In this document: piece after piece, positions 1-7,318 of the stretch | Position numbering within the stretch: position 1 is the first letter of the stretch | How the letters are laid out: every line of letters begins with the position of its first letter | Assembly (NCBI GenBank): GCA_902478715.1 | Contig: CABSMC010000023.1 | Location: 1 to 33,223 of the forward strand | Reading direction: 5' to 3' | From: an uncultured Adlercreutzia sp. | Lineage (GTDB): Bacteria; Actinomycetota; Coriobacteriia; Coriobacteriales; Eggerthellaceae | DNA: 33,223 nucleotides | Notes under the pieces: model-generated | What the model was told of the DNA's origin: nothing | Databases searched by the model: none | What the model saw: only the letters and a program-made list of their open reading frames with translations | Position numbers and translations under genes: made by a program

Positions 1-1727
1 CCGCCGAGGTCCGCAGCGGCAACTGGGCCGCCGACGGCTCGGCCGCTGTGACCGCCGAGCCTTCTGCCGCCACCAACGCCACGGCTGCTGACGGTACCTA
101 CCGCGAGCACAATGCCAGCTCGTTTCCCGCCAACGACGCCACGCCCATCCCTCCCCGGGCCGTGCCTGCCAACTGGGACTACGAGTGCGACATCTGCGTG
201 GTGGGCGCCGGCGGCGGTGGCCTGAACGCGGCGGCCCGCGCGGTTCAGCTGGGCGCCGACGTCATCTGCGTGGAGGCCATGGGCCTTCCCGGCGGCAACG
301 CCCAGGAGGCCGGCATGTGCGGCATCTTGGGCGGCTACTCGGGCCAGGAGGAGAAGAAGTTCGCCTTCCCGAGCTACCCCTTCGATCCCAAGGCGCTGAC
401 CGATTGGGCCATGGACGAGTACCACTACGCTGCCGACCCGAAGCTCATCTACCGGCTCGCCTGCGAGGGCGGAAAGTCGCTGGATTGGATGGCCGACTGC
501 GGTGTGCACTGGCGTTTGGGCGAGGTTCCGGTGTACGTGGCCCCGAAGCGCTCGACGCTGGACCACCACGTGCTGAAGATGAAGGACGCCACCGACGCCA
601 TGTACAACTACGGCTACGCCCACGGCGTCGATTTCCACTTCCAAAGCCCCGCCGTGGCCCTCGTGCAGGACGACGGCGGCCGCATCGTGGGCGTCGTGGT
701 GAACGAGGACTACGAGACCGAGCGCTACATCCGCGCCGACCGTGCCGTGATCCTCACGGCGGGCGGCTTCTGCAACAACAAGGCGCTCTTGGACAAGTAC
801 ATCCCCACGGCGGCCATGGGCTGCGCCTCCAGCTATTTGACGGCCGGGGAGCGCGGCGAGTGCTTCCGCATGGGGCTGGGCGTGGGTGCCGACGTGTCCG
901 GGTTCAACAGCTCCGCCTCCTTCGACGGCGGGGTCGACTGGCAGGCCGAGGGCGGCACCTGGGCGCGGTTCCTCTACGACGGCATGACCCAGCTCTCGCG
1001 CCAGCCGTGGCTGACCATCGACCGCTGCGGCAACCGGCTGCGCTACATGGACTCCCGCGTGGCCGAGGACGGCGCGAACGCCATCTACGCCTTGGGCGAC
1101 CTCGCCACCATCCAGATGACCCCTCCGGGCCACCGCTCCTACATCGTCTTCGACGCGAACTACGAGGACCACCTGGCCGGTTTCGCCCAGGAGCACTGCC
1201 GCAAGCTCCTCACGCCCGACCTGGAGCAGATCGAGAAGGTGCCGGAGCATTACCGCGACTGGCACCACGGTGTGCAGGACGCCATCGATGCCGACGTGCT
1301 GAAACGCCGCGACACCCTGGAGGAGTTGGAAGCGGATCTGGGCCTGGCCGAAGGCGTGCTTACCGGGGCCGTGGCGAAGTGGAACGAGGCCTGCGAGCGC
1401 GGCGAGGACGACTTTCTGTACCCTATGCCGCCCGAGTGGCTGCACGCTATCACGACGCCGCCTTTCTACGGCTGCCGCATCGGCGGCAACCTGTACGGTA
1501 CGAAGGCGGGGTTGCTCATCAACGACCAGATGCAGGTGGTGGGCACCGATGGCCGTGTGATTCCCGGTCTGTACGCCGGCTGGCACACCGCCGGGGGCGC
1601 TTGCGGCGAGAACAGCTACATCGGCGACCCGATTCTGGGATCGCTCATGGGGGACGTGGGGCTCGCCTTCTGCGGCGGGTATCTGTGCGGTACCTCCGCG
1701 GTGGAGAACGAGATGAGCGAGGCTTAG
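1..1727 (+). CDS. FAD-dependent fumarate-reductase-like flavoprotein, 5' end cut by window edge
   Basis: The reading frame is open from the first base, so the gene starts to the left; the GTG at 48 is only the first internal start codon and is unlikely to be the true one. About 575 residues are visible. A Rossmann FAD-binding motif (VVGAGGGGLNAAARA, roughly 50 residues after the GTG) and a C-terminal FAD-contact segment (GLYAGWHTAGGACGENSYIG, near residue 510) are the hallmarks of the FAD_binding_2 family that includes fumarate, urocanate and ketosteroid reductases and many Eggerthella reductases. Where flavocytochrome fumarate reductases have the proton-donor Arg in HGANR, this protein has GENS, so fumarate is probably not the substrate (inference). 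Homologues usually carry a Tat signal and sometimes an FMN-binding domain in the part missing here. A membrane protein follows 71 bp downstream and may be co-transcribed. Substrate unknown. Confidence 0.85.
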   Translation, partial: AEVRSGNWAADGSAAVTAEPSAATNATAADGTYREHNASSFPANDATPIPPRAVPANWDYECDICVVGAGGGGLNAAARAVQLGADVICVEAMGLPGGNAQEAGMCGILGGYSGQEEKKFAFPSYPFDPKALTDWAMDEYHYAADPKLIYRLACEGGKSLDWMADCGVHWRLGEVPVYVAPKRSTLDHHVLKMKDATDAMYNYGYAHGVDFHFQSPAVALVQDDGGRIVGVVVNEDYETERYIRADRAVILTAGGFCNNKALLDKYIPTAAMGCASSYLTAGERGECFRMGLGVGADVSGFNSSASFDGGVDWQAEGGTWARFLYDGMTQLSRQPWLTIDRCGNRLRYMDSRVAEDGANAIYALGDLATIQMTPPGHRSYIVFDANYEDHLAGFAQEHCRKLLTPDLEQIEKVPEHYRDWHHGVQDAIDADVLKRRDTLEELEADLGLAEGVLTGAVAKWNEACERGEDDFLYPMPPEWLHAITTPPFYGCRIGGNLYGTKAGLLINDQMQVVGTDGRVIPGLYAGWHTAGGACGENSYIGDPILGSLMGDVGLAFCGGYLCGTSAVENEMSEA

Positions 1728-1798
1728 GGACGCGTACGGGCGCCGGCTGCTGTGGCGGCCCGGTGCCGGGATACTTTGAAACGAGACGGGAGACTAGC

Positions 1799-2653
1799 AT
1801 GAAAGACATGAAAGCGATGGCGCAGCCGTTCCTTGTGCTGTACGCCATGGCGCTGGTGGTGGCGCTTCTGGGACGCGCCGGGCTTGCGGTGGCCGGGGGC
1901 ACCGGCGTGCTTGCCTTCGACTACATCTCGGCCTCGGGCGTGCCGGTGCTCGATGTGATCTGCTCCATCCTCACGGGCTCGGCCTCCGTGGCCTTCCTGT
2001 TCGCGGCCGGCCTCGCGCTCGTCGTGTCAACGGCGGGCGCGGTGCTCTACGGCGTGCTGGCGACGCGGGCAGAGGGCGATGCAGCGGCGTGCTCGGAAGA
2101 TGCGAGTGCGTCAGCCGGCATGCGACCGGGGTCACCTGCGGAAGGGGCGGCCTCGGTAGTGCGTCCCCGCCCGCTGACGGCGTTCCTCTGGGGCTGGGCC
2201 ACGGCGCTCGTGGCGCTTGTGTGTCTGGTCGTGGTGGTGCTCGGCATCCTGTCGGCAGTGCAGGTGGGCTCCATGTCCTCGAAGTTGCCGGGGCTGCCGG
2301 TGATTGTGGTCGGCGCCATTGGGTTTGCGGCGTTCCTCGGCACGCTTCTGGGAGCTGCCTCCCTGGTGGTCTGCGCCTGCGTGGCGCGGTGGCAGGCAGG
2401 GCACAGTCTGGGGCTCTCGCTCATTGCAGCCGTGGCCGCGTGCGGGGCGGTGGTCACGGTGCTCACTGTCGGCACCTTCTCGGCTCTGAACGTGGCGAGC
2501 ATCAGTCTGCCGGTGCTGGGCGGCTGGTTCGCGGCGGATGTCGCCGCCAACCTGGCGATGCTCTTTGGCGCGAAGGCCTATGCGGACAAAGTGGGACGCC
2601 CGGAGGCAAACGGAGTTCGCGCTGCTGCGAGGGCCGATGTTGCTGCCGGTTAG
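1799..2653 (+). CDS. Polytopic membrane protein of unknown function
   Basis: This 284-residue protein starts at the ATG at 1799, with a purine-rich GGGAGA about 8 nt upstream; a second ATG at 1808 is possible. It is very hydrophobic, with about six membrane spans: residues 8-32, 49-87 (probably two), 125-155, 162-197 and 203-232, plus a less certain one near the C-terminus. A polar Ala/Glu/Ser-rich cytoplasmic linker sits at about 90-125. I recognise no catalytic or heme-ligand pattern. It lies directly after the flavoprotein reductase on the same strand, which suggests an anchor, electron-transfer or transport partner, but that is context only. It ends 23 bp before the convergent tandem-MarR gene. 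Confidence 0.75.
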   Translation: MKDMKAMAQPFLVLYAMALVVALLGRAGLAVAGGTGVLAFDYISASGVPVLDVICSILTGSASVAFLFAAGLALVVSTAGAVLYGVLATRAEGDAAACSEDASASAGMRPGSPAEGAASVVRPRPLTAFLWGWATALVALVCLVVVVLGILSAVQVGSMSSKLPGLPVIVVGAIGFAAFLGTLLGAASLVVCACVARWQAGHSLGLSLIAAVAACGAVVTVLTVGTFSALNVASISLPVLGGWFAADVAANLAMLFGAKAYADKVGRPEANGVRAAARADVAAG

Positions 2654-2676
2654 CTGGCTTCGCGAGAGAACAACAC

Positions 2677-3600
2677 CTAGATTTCCTGGAGCAGGTCGTA
2701 GGCGGCCTGCTCCTTTGCTTGCCGCTGGGCGTTCAGATCGGCCACTACCACATGGCCCACCCGCTCGATGGCGTCCCTCTGCTCGGGAGTCAGGCGCACC
2801 CACAGCTTGGTGGCAGCCAGCTCGTTCACGGTGGCGCTGATGAGAAATCCCTGGTAAACGCCCTCGTCGGTGAGGGCCACGTACACGGCCTTCTTGTCGT
2901 GAGGCGACTTCAGGCGCTTGGCCCAGCCGCGGCCCACGAGGCGATCCACGGCGCGGGCGGCATTCACCGGCGACATCATCAGCTGCTCCGCCAGGGCTCC
3001 GATGCGCTCCGGGTGATCTGTCTCGCCGAGGCGCTGGACGATGCGGCACTCGTTGAACGACGCGCCTGTGGCATCGCGCAGGGTGCGCTCGGTTTCGGCG
3101 CGGATGAGCTCGATGGACACGAGCGAGCGCGTGGCCGGGAAGCGCTGGGCGCGGCTGGCATCCAGCGGCGGCTCGATGGCGGCCGCGGCGGCCACGGCCG
3201 CCTCAAGGATGGTGCGGTAGGTGGGGTTCTGGGTGGGAAAGTTGCTGTAAAGGCTCTCTACCAGGGATTGGTTGACGGCGGCGACGTGCTCGGCGCCGGC
3301 ATCGGTGACGGCGAGGAACCGTGTGCGGCCGTCAGCTGCACCGGCCTCGCGGGTCGCGTATCCAAGGGCGACGAGGGCGTCGACGGCCTGGGTCACCACA
3401 TTGGGCTTCATGTCCAGAATCTTTCCGAGCTCGCCCTGGCTCACGGGCGCCGAGGCCTGCATCAGCTTCGTTAAGATGCGGTATTGGGTGATGTTCAGGT
3501 CGCTCGCCTGCTCCAGCCCGCGGCGCAGGGCCTCGTGGGCCATCTCGAAGGCCACGAAGTACGTGGAGTCCAGGTTGAATTTGTTCGCGACCTCGGCCAT
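2677..3600 (-). CDS. Transcriptional regulator with two fused MarR domains
   Basis: The protein has 307 residues, about twice the usual 140-170 of MarR regulators, because it contains two winged-helix units in one chain. The first spans about residues 15-125 (recognition-helix region KPNVVTQAVDALVALGY, wing with DGRTRFLAVTDAG). The second spans about 165-295 (SPVNAARAVDRLVGRGW, wing with DKKAVYVALTDEG). Both keep the MarR wing pattern of a basic turn followed by a hydrophobic strand and T-D-x-G. A single chain could therefore form a dimer-like pseudo-twofold unit. The start at 3600 is supported by AAAGGA upstream. It converges on the flavoprotein/membrane-protein pair and may regulate it or itself. 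The ligand cannot be predicted. Confidence 0.88.
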   Translation of the reverse strand: MAEVANKFNLDSTYFVAFEMAHEALRRGLEQASDLNITQYRILTKLMQASAPVSQGELGKILDMKPNVVTQAVDALVALGYATREAGAADGRTRFLAVTDAGAEHVAAVNQSLVESLYSNFPTQNPTYRTILEAAVAAAAAIEPPLDASRAQRFPATRSLVSIELIRAETERTLRDATGASFNECRIVQRLGETDHPERIGALAEQLMMSPVNAARAVDRLVGRGWAKRLKSPHDKKAVYVALTDEGVYQGFLISATVNELAATKLWVRLTPEQRDAIERVGHVVVADLNAQRQAKEQAAYDLLQEI

Positions 3601-3627
3601 TGCGTCCTTTCCGCTCGCGGCAAGTTA

Positions 3628-3652
3628 GTTCATTGATGCAACGATCAGTCTA
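3628..3652 (-). promoter_or_regulatory. Possible promoter and operator of the tandem-MarR gene
   Basis: On the minus strand a TAGACT hexamer (3652-3647) lies about 45 bp before the start codon. The imperfect inverted repeat GTTCAT-tg-ATGcAAC (3628-3642) covers the predicted transcription start, where an autorepressing MarR protein would be expected to bind. No good -35 element is visible. This is a pattern-based guess. Confidence 0.35.
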
Positions 3653-3714
3653 GCGCTTCGCGCCTTTCTGCGGGGGCGCCGATTCATGCCCGATACAAAG
3701 ACTTCATAGCCCTC

Positions 3715-4773
3715 TCAGCGGGCGTTGGTGATAGTGCCGTCGGGGGCGATGAAGAAGGCCTGCAGGATTTCGGGGTGTCGGCGGGCGAGGGCGAGGCCGC
3801 GCTTAAGGCCGAGGGCGAGCAGGGTGGTGGAGAATCCCTCCGCATCGGTGGACGCCTCGCAGATGACGGTGACGCCGGCCACGTCGGTTTCGACGGGACG
3901 CCCCGTGCGCGGGTCGAGGATATGGTGGTAGAAGGTGCCGTCGGGCGCGGTGAAGCAGCGCTCGTAGACGCCACTCGTGACGGCCGATCCCGCAACCAGG
4001 GGCACGGCGCCGATGAGCTGGGAGGGGTCGCGCGGATCGCGGATGCCCACGCGCCAGGGGTCGCCTGTGGGCTTGGTGCCGCTCACGGCCACGTTGCCGC
4101 CGAGATTCACGATGGTGCCCGAGAGTCCGTGGGCCTCCATGGCCGCCACGAGCGCATCGGCGATCCATCCTTTGGCGATGCCGCCGGCGTCCACGGCGGC
4201 ATCGGGGTCGGCCAGCTGCGCGAAGCAGGCCTTGGGTTCGGGCTCTGTCTCGAACCCGGGCATCGCCCCGGTTGCGGCATCGGCGTCGCTCTCGGCTGCT
4301 GGGGCTGCCGGCGTCTTCCACAATCTGAGCGCGCGCCAGTCGACGTGGCGCACCGCCTCGGCGAGTGCGCCGTCATCGGGCACCGTGCCCTCGTGAAAAT
4401 TCCACAGGCGCACCGCCGGGCCTACGGTGATGTCGAAGGCGCCCTCGCTTTCGGCGCAGTAGGCGATCGCCTTCGAAAGCAGGTCGTAGGTCAAAGGGTC
4501 GATGGCCACAGGCTGGCCGTGCGCGCTGTTGATGCGCGCGATGTCGGAGTGGGGAAGCGTGCGGCTGAACAGGCGCTCATAGCGGCGGCAGAGCGCCCGG
4601 GCCTCTTCGAAGGCCGCCTGACATGCTGCCGTCTCGCCGTAGGCCTCGATGTCGATGACGGTGTTGAAGGCCAAAAAGCGCACGCCGGCCGGTTTGCCCT
4701 CGGCGGCGTCGTGCGTCTCCAGGAATTGCTCGTCGGGAATGGGGTCGAGGCTATGTGCGTCCGTTTTACTCAT
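3715..4773 (-). CDS. apbE: FAD:protein FMN transferase (ApbE family)
   Basis: ApbE enzymes split FAD and attach FMN covalently to a Thr of flavoproteins such as NqrB/RnfG-type subunits and FMN-binding domains of extracytoplasmic reductases. The 352-residue protein has the family landmarks: DAGGIAKGWIADAL (about 195-208), GGNVAVSG (225-232), HHILDPRTGRP (283-293) and the C-terminal metal-binding STDAEGFSTT segment (308-317). An Ala/Glu-rich insert occupies about 155-185. No signal peptide or lipobox is seen, unlike many ApbE proteins, so it looks cytoplasmic. I chose the ATG at 4773 because a TATACT box ends 7 nt upstream, which would make the mRNA leaderless; a longer frame to 4881 would run into the galU leader. 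It probably serves flavoproteins such as the one at the left edge. Confidence 0.9.
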   Translation of the reverse strand: MSKTDAHSLDPIPDEQFLETHDAAEGKPAGVRFLAFNTVIDIEAYGETAACQAAFEEARALCRRYERLFSRTLPHSDIARINSAHGQPVAIDPLTYDLLSKAIAYCAESEGAFDITVGPAVRLWNFHEGTVPDDGALAEAVRHVDWRALRLWKTPAAPAAESDADAATGAMPGFETEPEPKACFAQLADPDAAVDAGGIAKGWIADALVAAMEAHGLSGTIVNLGGNVAVSGTKPTGDPWRVGIRDPRDPSQLIGAVPLVAGSAVTSGVYERCFTAPDGTFYHHILDPRTGRPVETDVAGVTVICEASTDAEGFSTTLLALGLKRGLALARRHPEILQAFFIAPDGTITNAR

Positions 4774-4780
4774 GGGGGAC

Positions 4781-4786
4781 AGTATA
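4781..4786 (-). promoter_or_regulatory. -10 box implying a leaderless apbE transcript
   Basis: On the minus strand the hexamer TATACT occupies 4786-4781, and seven bases later the apbE ATG begins. With normal spacing, transcription would start at or next to the A of the ATG. No Shine-Dalgarno sequence is present in front of the ATG, which agrees with a leaderless mRNA. Confidence 0.5.
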
Positions 4787-4827
4787 GCGAACTCGGCGAA
4801 GGAGAGAGGCGACGCGCGCGCCATCTG

Positions 4828-4836
4828 TAGTATCAT
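4828..4836 (+). promoter_or_regulatory. Probable galU -10 region
   Basis: Overlapping hexamers TAGTAT (4828-4833) and TATCAT (4831-4836) lie about 36-44 bp before the galU ATG and are the only A/T-rich hexamers in the short gap shared with the divergent apbE gene. No clear -35 is seen. Confidence 0.4.
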
Positions 4837-4871
4837 GGGCGGCACGCGAACAACGAAGAGAAAGGCGCTCG

Positions 4872-5684
4872 ATGAAGGCACTCATTCCCGCGGCGGGGCT
4901 CGGTACCCGCTTTTTGCCGGCCACCAAGGCCCAGCCCAAAGAAATGCTGCTGGTAGTGGATCGTCCGGCCATCCAGTATGTGGTGGAAGAGGGTCTGGCT
5001 TCCGGCGCTGATGAGGTCGTGATCGTCAACAGCCGCGAGAAGAAAGCCATTGAGGACCACTTCACGCCGAACCCGGAGCTGGTGGCGCTTCTGCGCGAGC
5101 GCGGCAAGGACGCCTACGCCGACGCGGTGGAGTACGTCGGCAATCTGCCCGTGAGCTACGTGTACCAGGAAGAGGCGCTGGGGTTGGGGCATGCCGTGCG
5201 CTGTGCGGCGGCCAAGACCGGCGACGAGGCGTTCTACGTGCTGCTCGGCGACGTGCTCGTGCCGGGCAATGAGATGCTGCCGGCCATGAAGGCGGTTTCC
5301 GACGCCCATGGCGGCGCCAGCGTCATCGCGGTCATGCCCGTGCCCGACGACCAGGTGAGCCGCTTCGGCGTCATCGCCGGGGCCCCGGTAGCCGAGGATG
5401 TGTGGAAGGTGGACTCGCTGGTGGAAAAGCCGGCGCTTGAGGATGCACCGTCGAACCTGGCGGTGTTCGGCCGCTACCTGCTCTCGCCCCGCGTGATGGA
5501 ACTGCTGGCCGATGTGGAGCCGGGTGTGGGCGGCGAGATTCAGCTCACCGACGCGCTGGACGCGGTGCTTGCCGAGGAGGAGATGTACGCGCTTGTGGTG
5601 GATCCGGCCGACGGCTTCGACACGGGCACCGTGGAAAGCTGGCTTGAGACGAACAACGTGCTGTTCGCCCGCCGGCAGGGATAG
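4872..5684 (+). CDS. galU: UTP--glucose-1-phosphate uridylyltransferase
   Basis: GalU makes UDP-glucose from UTP and glucose-1-phosphate for cell-wall and polysaccharide synthesis in the cytoplasm. The 270-residue protein begins with the nucleotidyltransferase signature AAGLGTRFLPATKAQPKEML and continues with YVVEEG, QEEALGLGHAV, LLGDVLV (substrate/metal region near residue 120) and VGGEIQLTDAL (near 215), all in the order typical of bacterial GalU. It is slightly shorter than the usual ~290 residues, mainly at the C-terminus. The ATG at 4872 has GAGAAAGG about 6 nt upstream. It is divergent from apbE and stands alone; the gene-free region that follows holds a candidate small RNA. Confidence 0.95.
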   Translation: MKALIPAAGLGTRFLPATKAQPKEMLLVVDRPAIQYVVEEGLASGADEVVIVNSREKKAIEDHFTPNPELVALLRERGKDAYADAVEYVGNLPVSYVYQEEALGLGHAVRCAAAKTGDEAFYVLLGDVLVPGNEMLPAMKAVSDAHGGASVIAVMPVPDDQVSRFGVIAGAPVAEDVWKVDSLVEKPALEDAPSNLAVFGRYLLSPRVMELLADVEPGVGGEIQLTDALDAVLAEEEMYALVVDPADGFDTGTVESWLETNNVLFARRQG

Positions 5685-5791
5685 GTGTTACCGCTGATGA
5701 GGTTTCTTCTAAAATGTGAAGAATTACTTAACGATGAGCCTATGAATCCACAAGTTCACCATGGGTGCATCATAGGGAATTCAAGGGTGGC
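5685..5791. other. AT-rich spacer between galU and the candidate small RNA
   Basis: This stretch is clearly richer in A+T than its surroundings. It contains a weak 6-bp hairpin, TTCTTC (5704-5709) with GAAGAA (5718-5723), without a convincing U-tract, so I cannot assign a galU terminator. No reading frame of note is present. Confidence 0.4.
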
Positions 5792-5807
5792 TGTTATACT
5801 GACGTCA
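5792..5807 (+). promoter_or_regulatory. Extended -10 promoter with TGACGTCA palindrome
   Basis: TGTTATACT (5792-5800) is a near-ideal extended -10 element. It overlaps by one base a perfect 8-bp palindrome, TGACGTCA (5800-5807), that covers the expected start of transcription near 5807. No good -35 is present, as is usual for extended -10 promoters. The palindrome could be an operator. Confidence 0.6.
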
Positions 5808-5934
5808 GCAAGTGAGACAACCCCCTCCGATCACTTGCCTGCTTTGTCTCTTTAAAGCAGAAAGCGGCTCCGCGAGAGTCGCATCCCCCCTCCTTCTGGC
5901 CCGGCGGCCCCCTCCGCCGGGCCGCTTCTTTTTT
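5807..5934 (+). ncRNA. Candidate structured small RNA with C-rich loops (6C-like)
   Basis: About 128 nt between an extended -10 promoter and a strong intrinsic terminator fold into consecutive perfect or near-perfect hairpins. Stem A is GCAAGTGA (5808-5815) with TCACTTGC (5831-5838). Stem C is CTGCTTT (5839-5845) with AAAGCAG (5854-5860). Stem D is GCGGCTC (5864-5870) with GAGTCGC (5876-5882), one G-U pair. Then comes the terminator. Three C-runs sit in predicted single strands: CCCCCTCC in loop A, CCCCCCTCC at 5885-5893, and CCCCC in the terminator loop. Loop C also matches the 3' side of stem A (GAGAC 5814-5818 with GTCTC 5846-5850), giving a possible pseudoknot or switch. C-rich loops complementary to Shine-Dalgarno sequences are typical of trans-acting sRNAs, including the actinobacterial 6C RNA. 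Membership in that family is inference. Confidence 0.6.
5898..5934 (+). terminator. Strong intrinsic terminator
   Basis: A perfect 10-bp GC stem, GGCCCGGCGG (5898-5907) with CCGCCGGGCC (5914-5923), loop CCCCCT, is followed by a T-rich tract (5924-5934). It ends the candidate small RNA and separates it from rarA. Confidence 0.85.
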
Positions 5935-5987
5935 GTCGTGCATTTCGCATTGATAAAACATTTGTTCTATTGTTTTGGCGGGCTCCG

Positions 5988-5996
5988 TGGTACCAT
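5988..5996 (+). promoter_or_regulatory. Extended -10 promoter of rarA, probably leaderless
   Basis: TGGTACCAT (5988-5996) is an extended -10 element whose expected start point is about 6003, two bases before the rarA ATG. A TTGTTT (5970-5975) could be a poor -35. No ribosome-binding site precedes the ATG, so the transcript is probably leaderless. Confidence 0.5.
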
Positions 5997-6004
5997 TACG
6001 GGCT

Positions 6005-7318
6005 ATGGATACTTTGTTTACTGCTATGGAAAATGATCGGAAGCGGGACGTGGCGCCGCTCGCGGTGCGCATGCGTCCGCGAACGCTCGACGAGGTGGTC
6101 GGGCAGGCGGAGGCCGTGGGCGAGGGCAGCTGGCTTCGCGCGGCCATCGAGAACGACAGCTTAAGCTCCGTCATCCTCTTCGGGCCGGCGGGCACGGGCA
6201 AGACGTCGCTCGCCCACGTCATCGCTGAATCGACGCGTGCTACCTTCGTAGAAGTGTCGGCTATCGGGGGTACGGTGTCCGACTTGCGCCGGGAAATCGA
6301 TGCGGCGGAGAAGCGGCTCGTCATGGGGGGCTTGCGTACCATCCTGTTCGTCGACGAGATCCACCGCTTCAATCGCAGCCAGCAGGACGCGTTGCTGCAT
6401 GCGGTGGAAGACCGGCTCGTGGTGCTCGTGGGCGCCACCACGGAAAACCCTTTTTTCGAAGTGAACTCAGCCCTCATCTCCCGCTCGCGCATCGTGGAGC
6501 TGCATTCGCTGTCCGACGACGAGATCGCCGAGCTGGTGGGTCGCGCCGTGGCTGACGACCGGGGGCTTGCCGGCTGCTATGCTCTGGAAGATGAGGCCAC
6601 TTCTGCCATCGTCACTCTGGCCGGCGGCGACGGCCGCGGGGCGCTCACAACGTTGGAGTTGGCCGCCGGTATGGTGGCGCCGGGCACGCGTGAGGCGCCG
6701 GTCGCCATCACCGAGGCCATGGTGCGGGCCGCCACGCCCCACCGCGCGCTGCCCTATGACAAGAGCAAGGACATGCACTACGACATCATCTCCGCGTTCA
6801 TCAAGAGCATGCGGGGTAGCGATCCAGATGCCGCCGTGTACTGGCTCGCCCGCATGATCGACGGGGGAGAGGATCCGAAGTTCATCGCCCGGCGCATCTA
6901 CATCCTCGCCTCCGAGGACATCGGCAACGCCGACCCCCAGGCGCTGCTCGTGGCCGAGGCCGCCTTCCGCGCCGCGGAGGTCATCGGGTACCCGGAGTGC
7001 CGCATCAACTTGGCCCAGGCTGCCATCTACATGGCCATGGCGCCCAAATCGAACGCCGCCTACGAGGCCATCAACGCCGCCATGCAGGAGGTGCGCAACG
7101 GCCCGGTGCGCAAGGTGCCCGACTACCTGCGCGACCGACATCGCCCCGGCTCGGAGAACTATGGTGAGTACAAGTACCCCCACAGCTATCCGGCCGGATG
7201 GGTCGATCAGCGCTACCTTCCGGAAGGGCTGGAGCGCGGCTGCTTCTACCAACCCGGCGAGCGCGGCTGGGAGGCTTACCGCACCGACGCCGCTGCCCGC
7301 GACCGTCAGGGGAGTTGA
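6005..7318 (+). CDS. rarA: Replication-associated recombination protein A (RarA/MgsA AAA+ ATPase)
   Basis: RarA is a clamp-loader-like AAA+ ATPase that acts at stalled replication forks. The 437-residue protein has the RarA N-terminus (PLAVRMRPRTLDEVVGQ), Walker A GPAGTGKTS (about 60-68), Walker B ILFVDEIHRFN (113-123) and the sensor segment VGATTENPFFEVNSALISRS (142-161). The C-terminal tetramerisation domain includes YDIISAFIKSMRGSDPDAA, PKFIARRIYILASEDIG and YKYPHSYP, all diagnostic. The length is normal for the family. I chose the ATG at 6005 (MDTLFTAMEN) because conserved sequence starts there and a -10 box lies just upstream; ten more codons to 5975 are open but unlikely to be translated. 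Confidence 0.96.
   Translation: MDTLFTAMENDRKRDVAPLAVRMRPRTLDEVVGQAEAVGEGSWLRAAIENDSLSSVILFGPAGTGKTSLAHVIAESTRATFVEVSAIGGTVSDLRREIDAAEKRLVMGGLRTILFVDEIHRFNRSQQDALLHAVEDRLVVLVGATTENPFFEVNSALISRSRIVELHSLSDDEIAELVGRAVADDRGLAGCYALEDEATSAIVTLAGGDGRGALTTLELAAGMVAPGTREAPVAITEAMVRAATPHRALPYDKSKDMHYDIISAFIKSMRGSDPDAAVYWLARMIDGGEDPKFIARRIYILASEDIGNADPQALLVAEAAFRAAEVIGYPECRINLAQAAIYMAMAPKSNAAYEAINAAMQEVRNGPVRKVPDYLRDRHRPGSENYGEYKYPHSYPAGWVDQRYLPEGLERGCFYQPGERGWEAYRTDAAARDRQGS

Noticed and set aside
185..1798. Long upstream part of the frame that contains the 1799 membrane protein
   Set aside because: It is an Arg-rich shadow of the flavoprotein gene; the real start at 1799 has a purine-rich ribosome site and begins a hydrophobic protein.
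5812..6036. Small GTG-started frame of 74 codons over the candidate small RNA
   Set aside because: It runs through the terminator hairpin and into rarA, has no ribosome site, and the RNA structure explains the sequence better.
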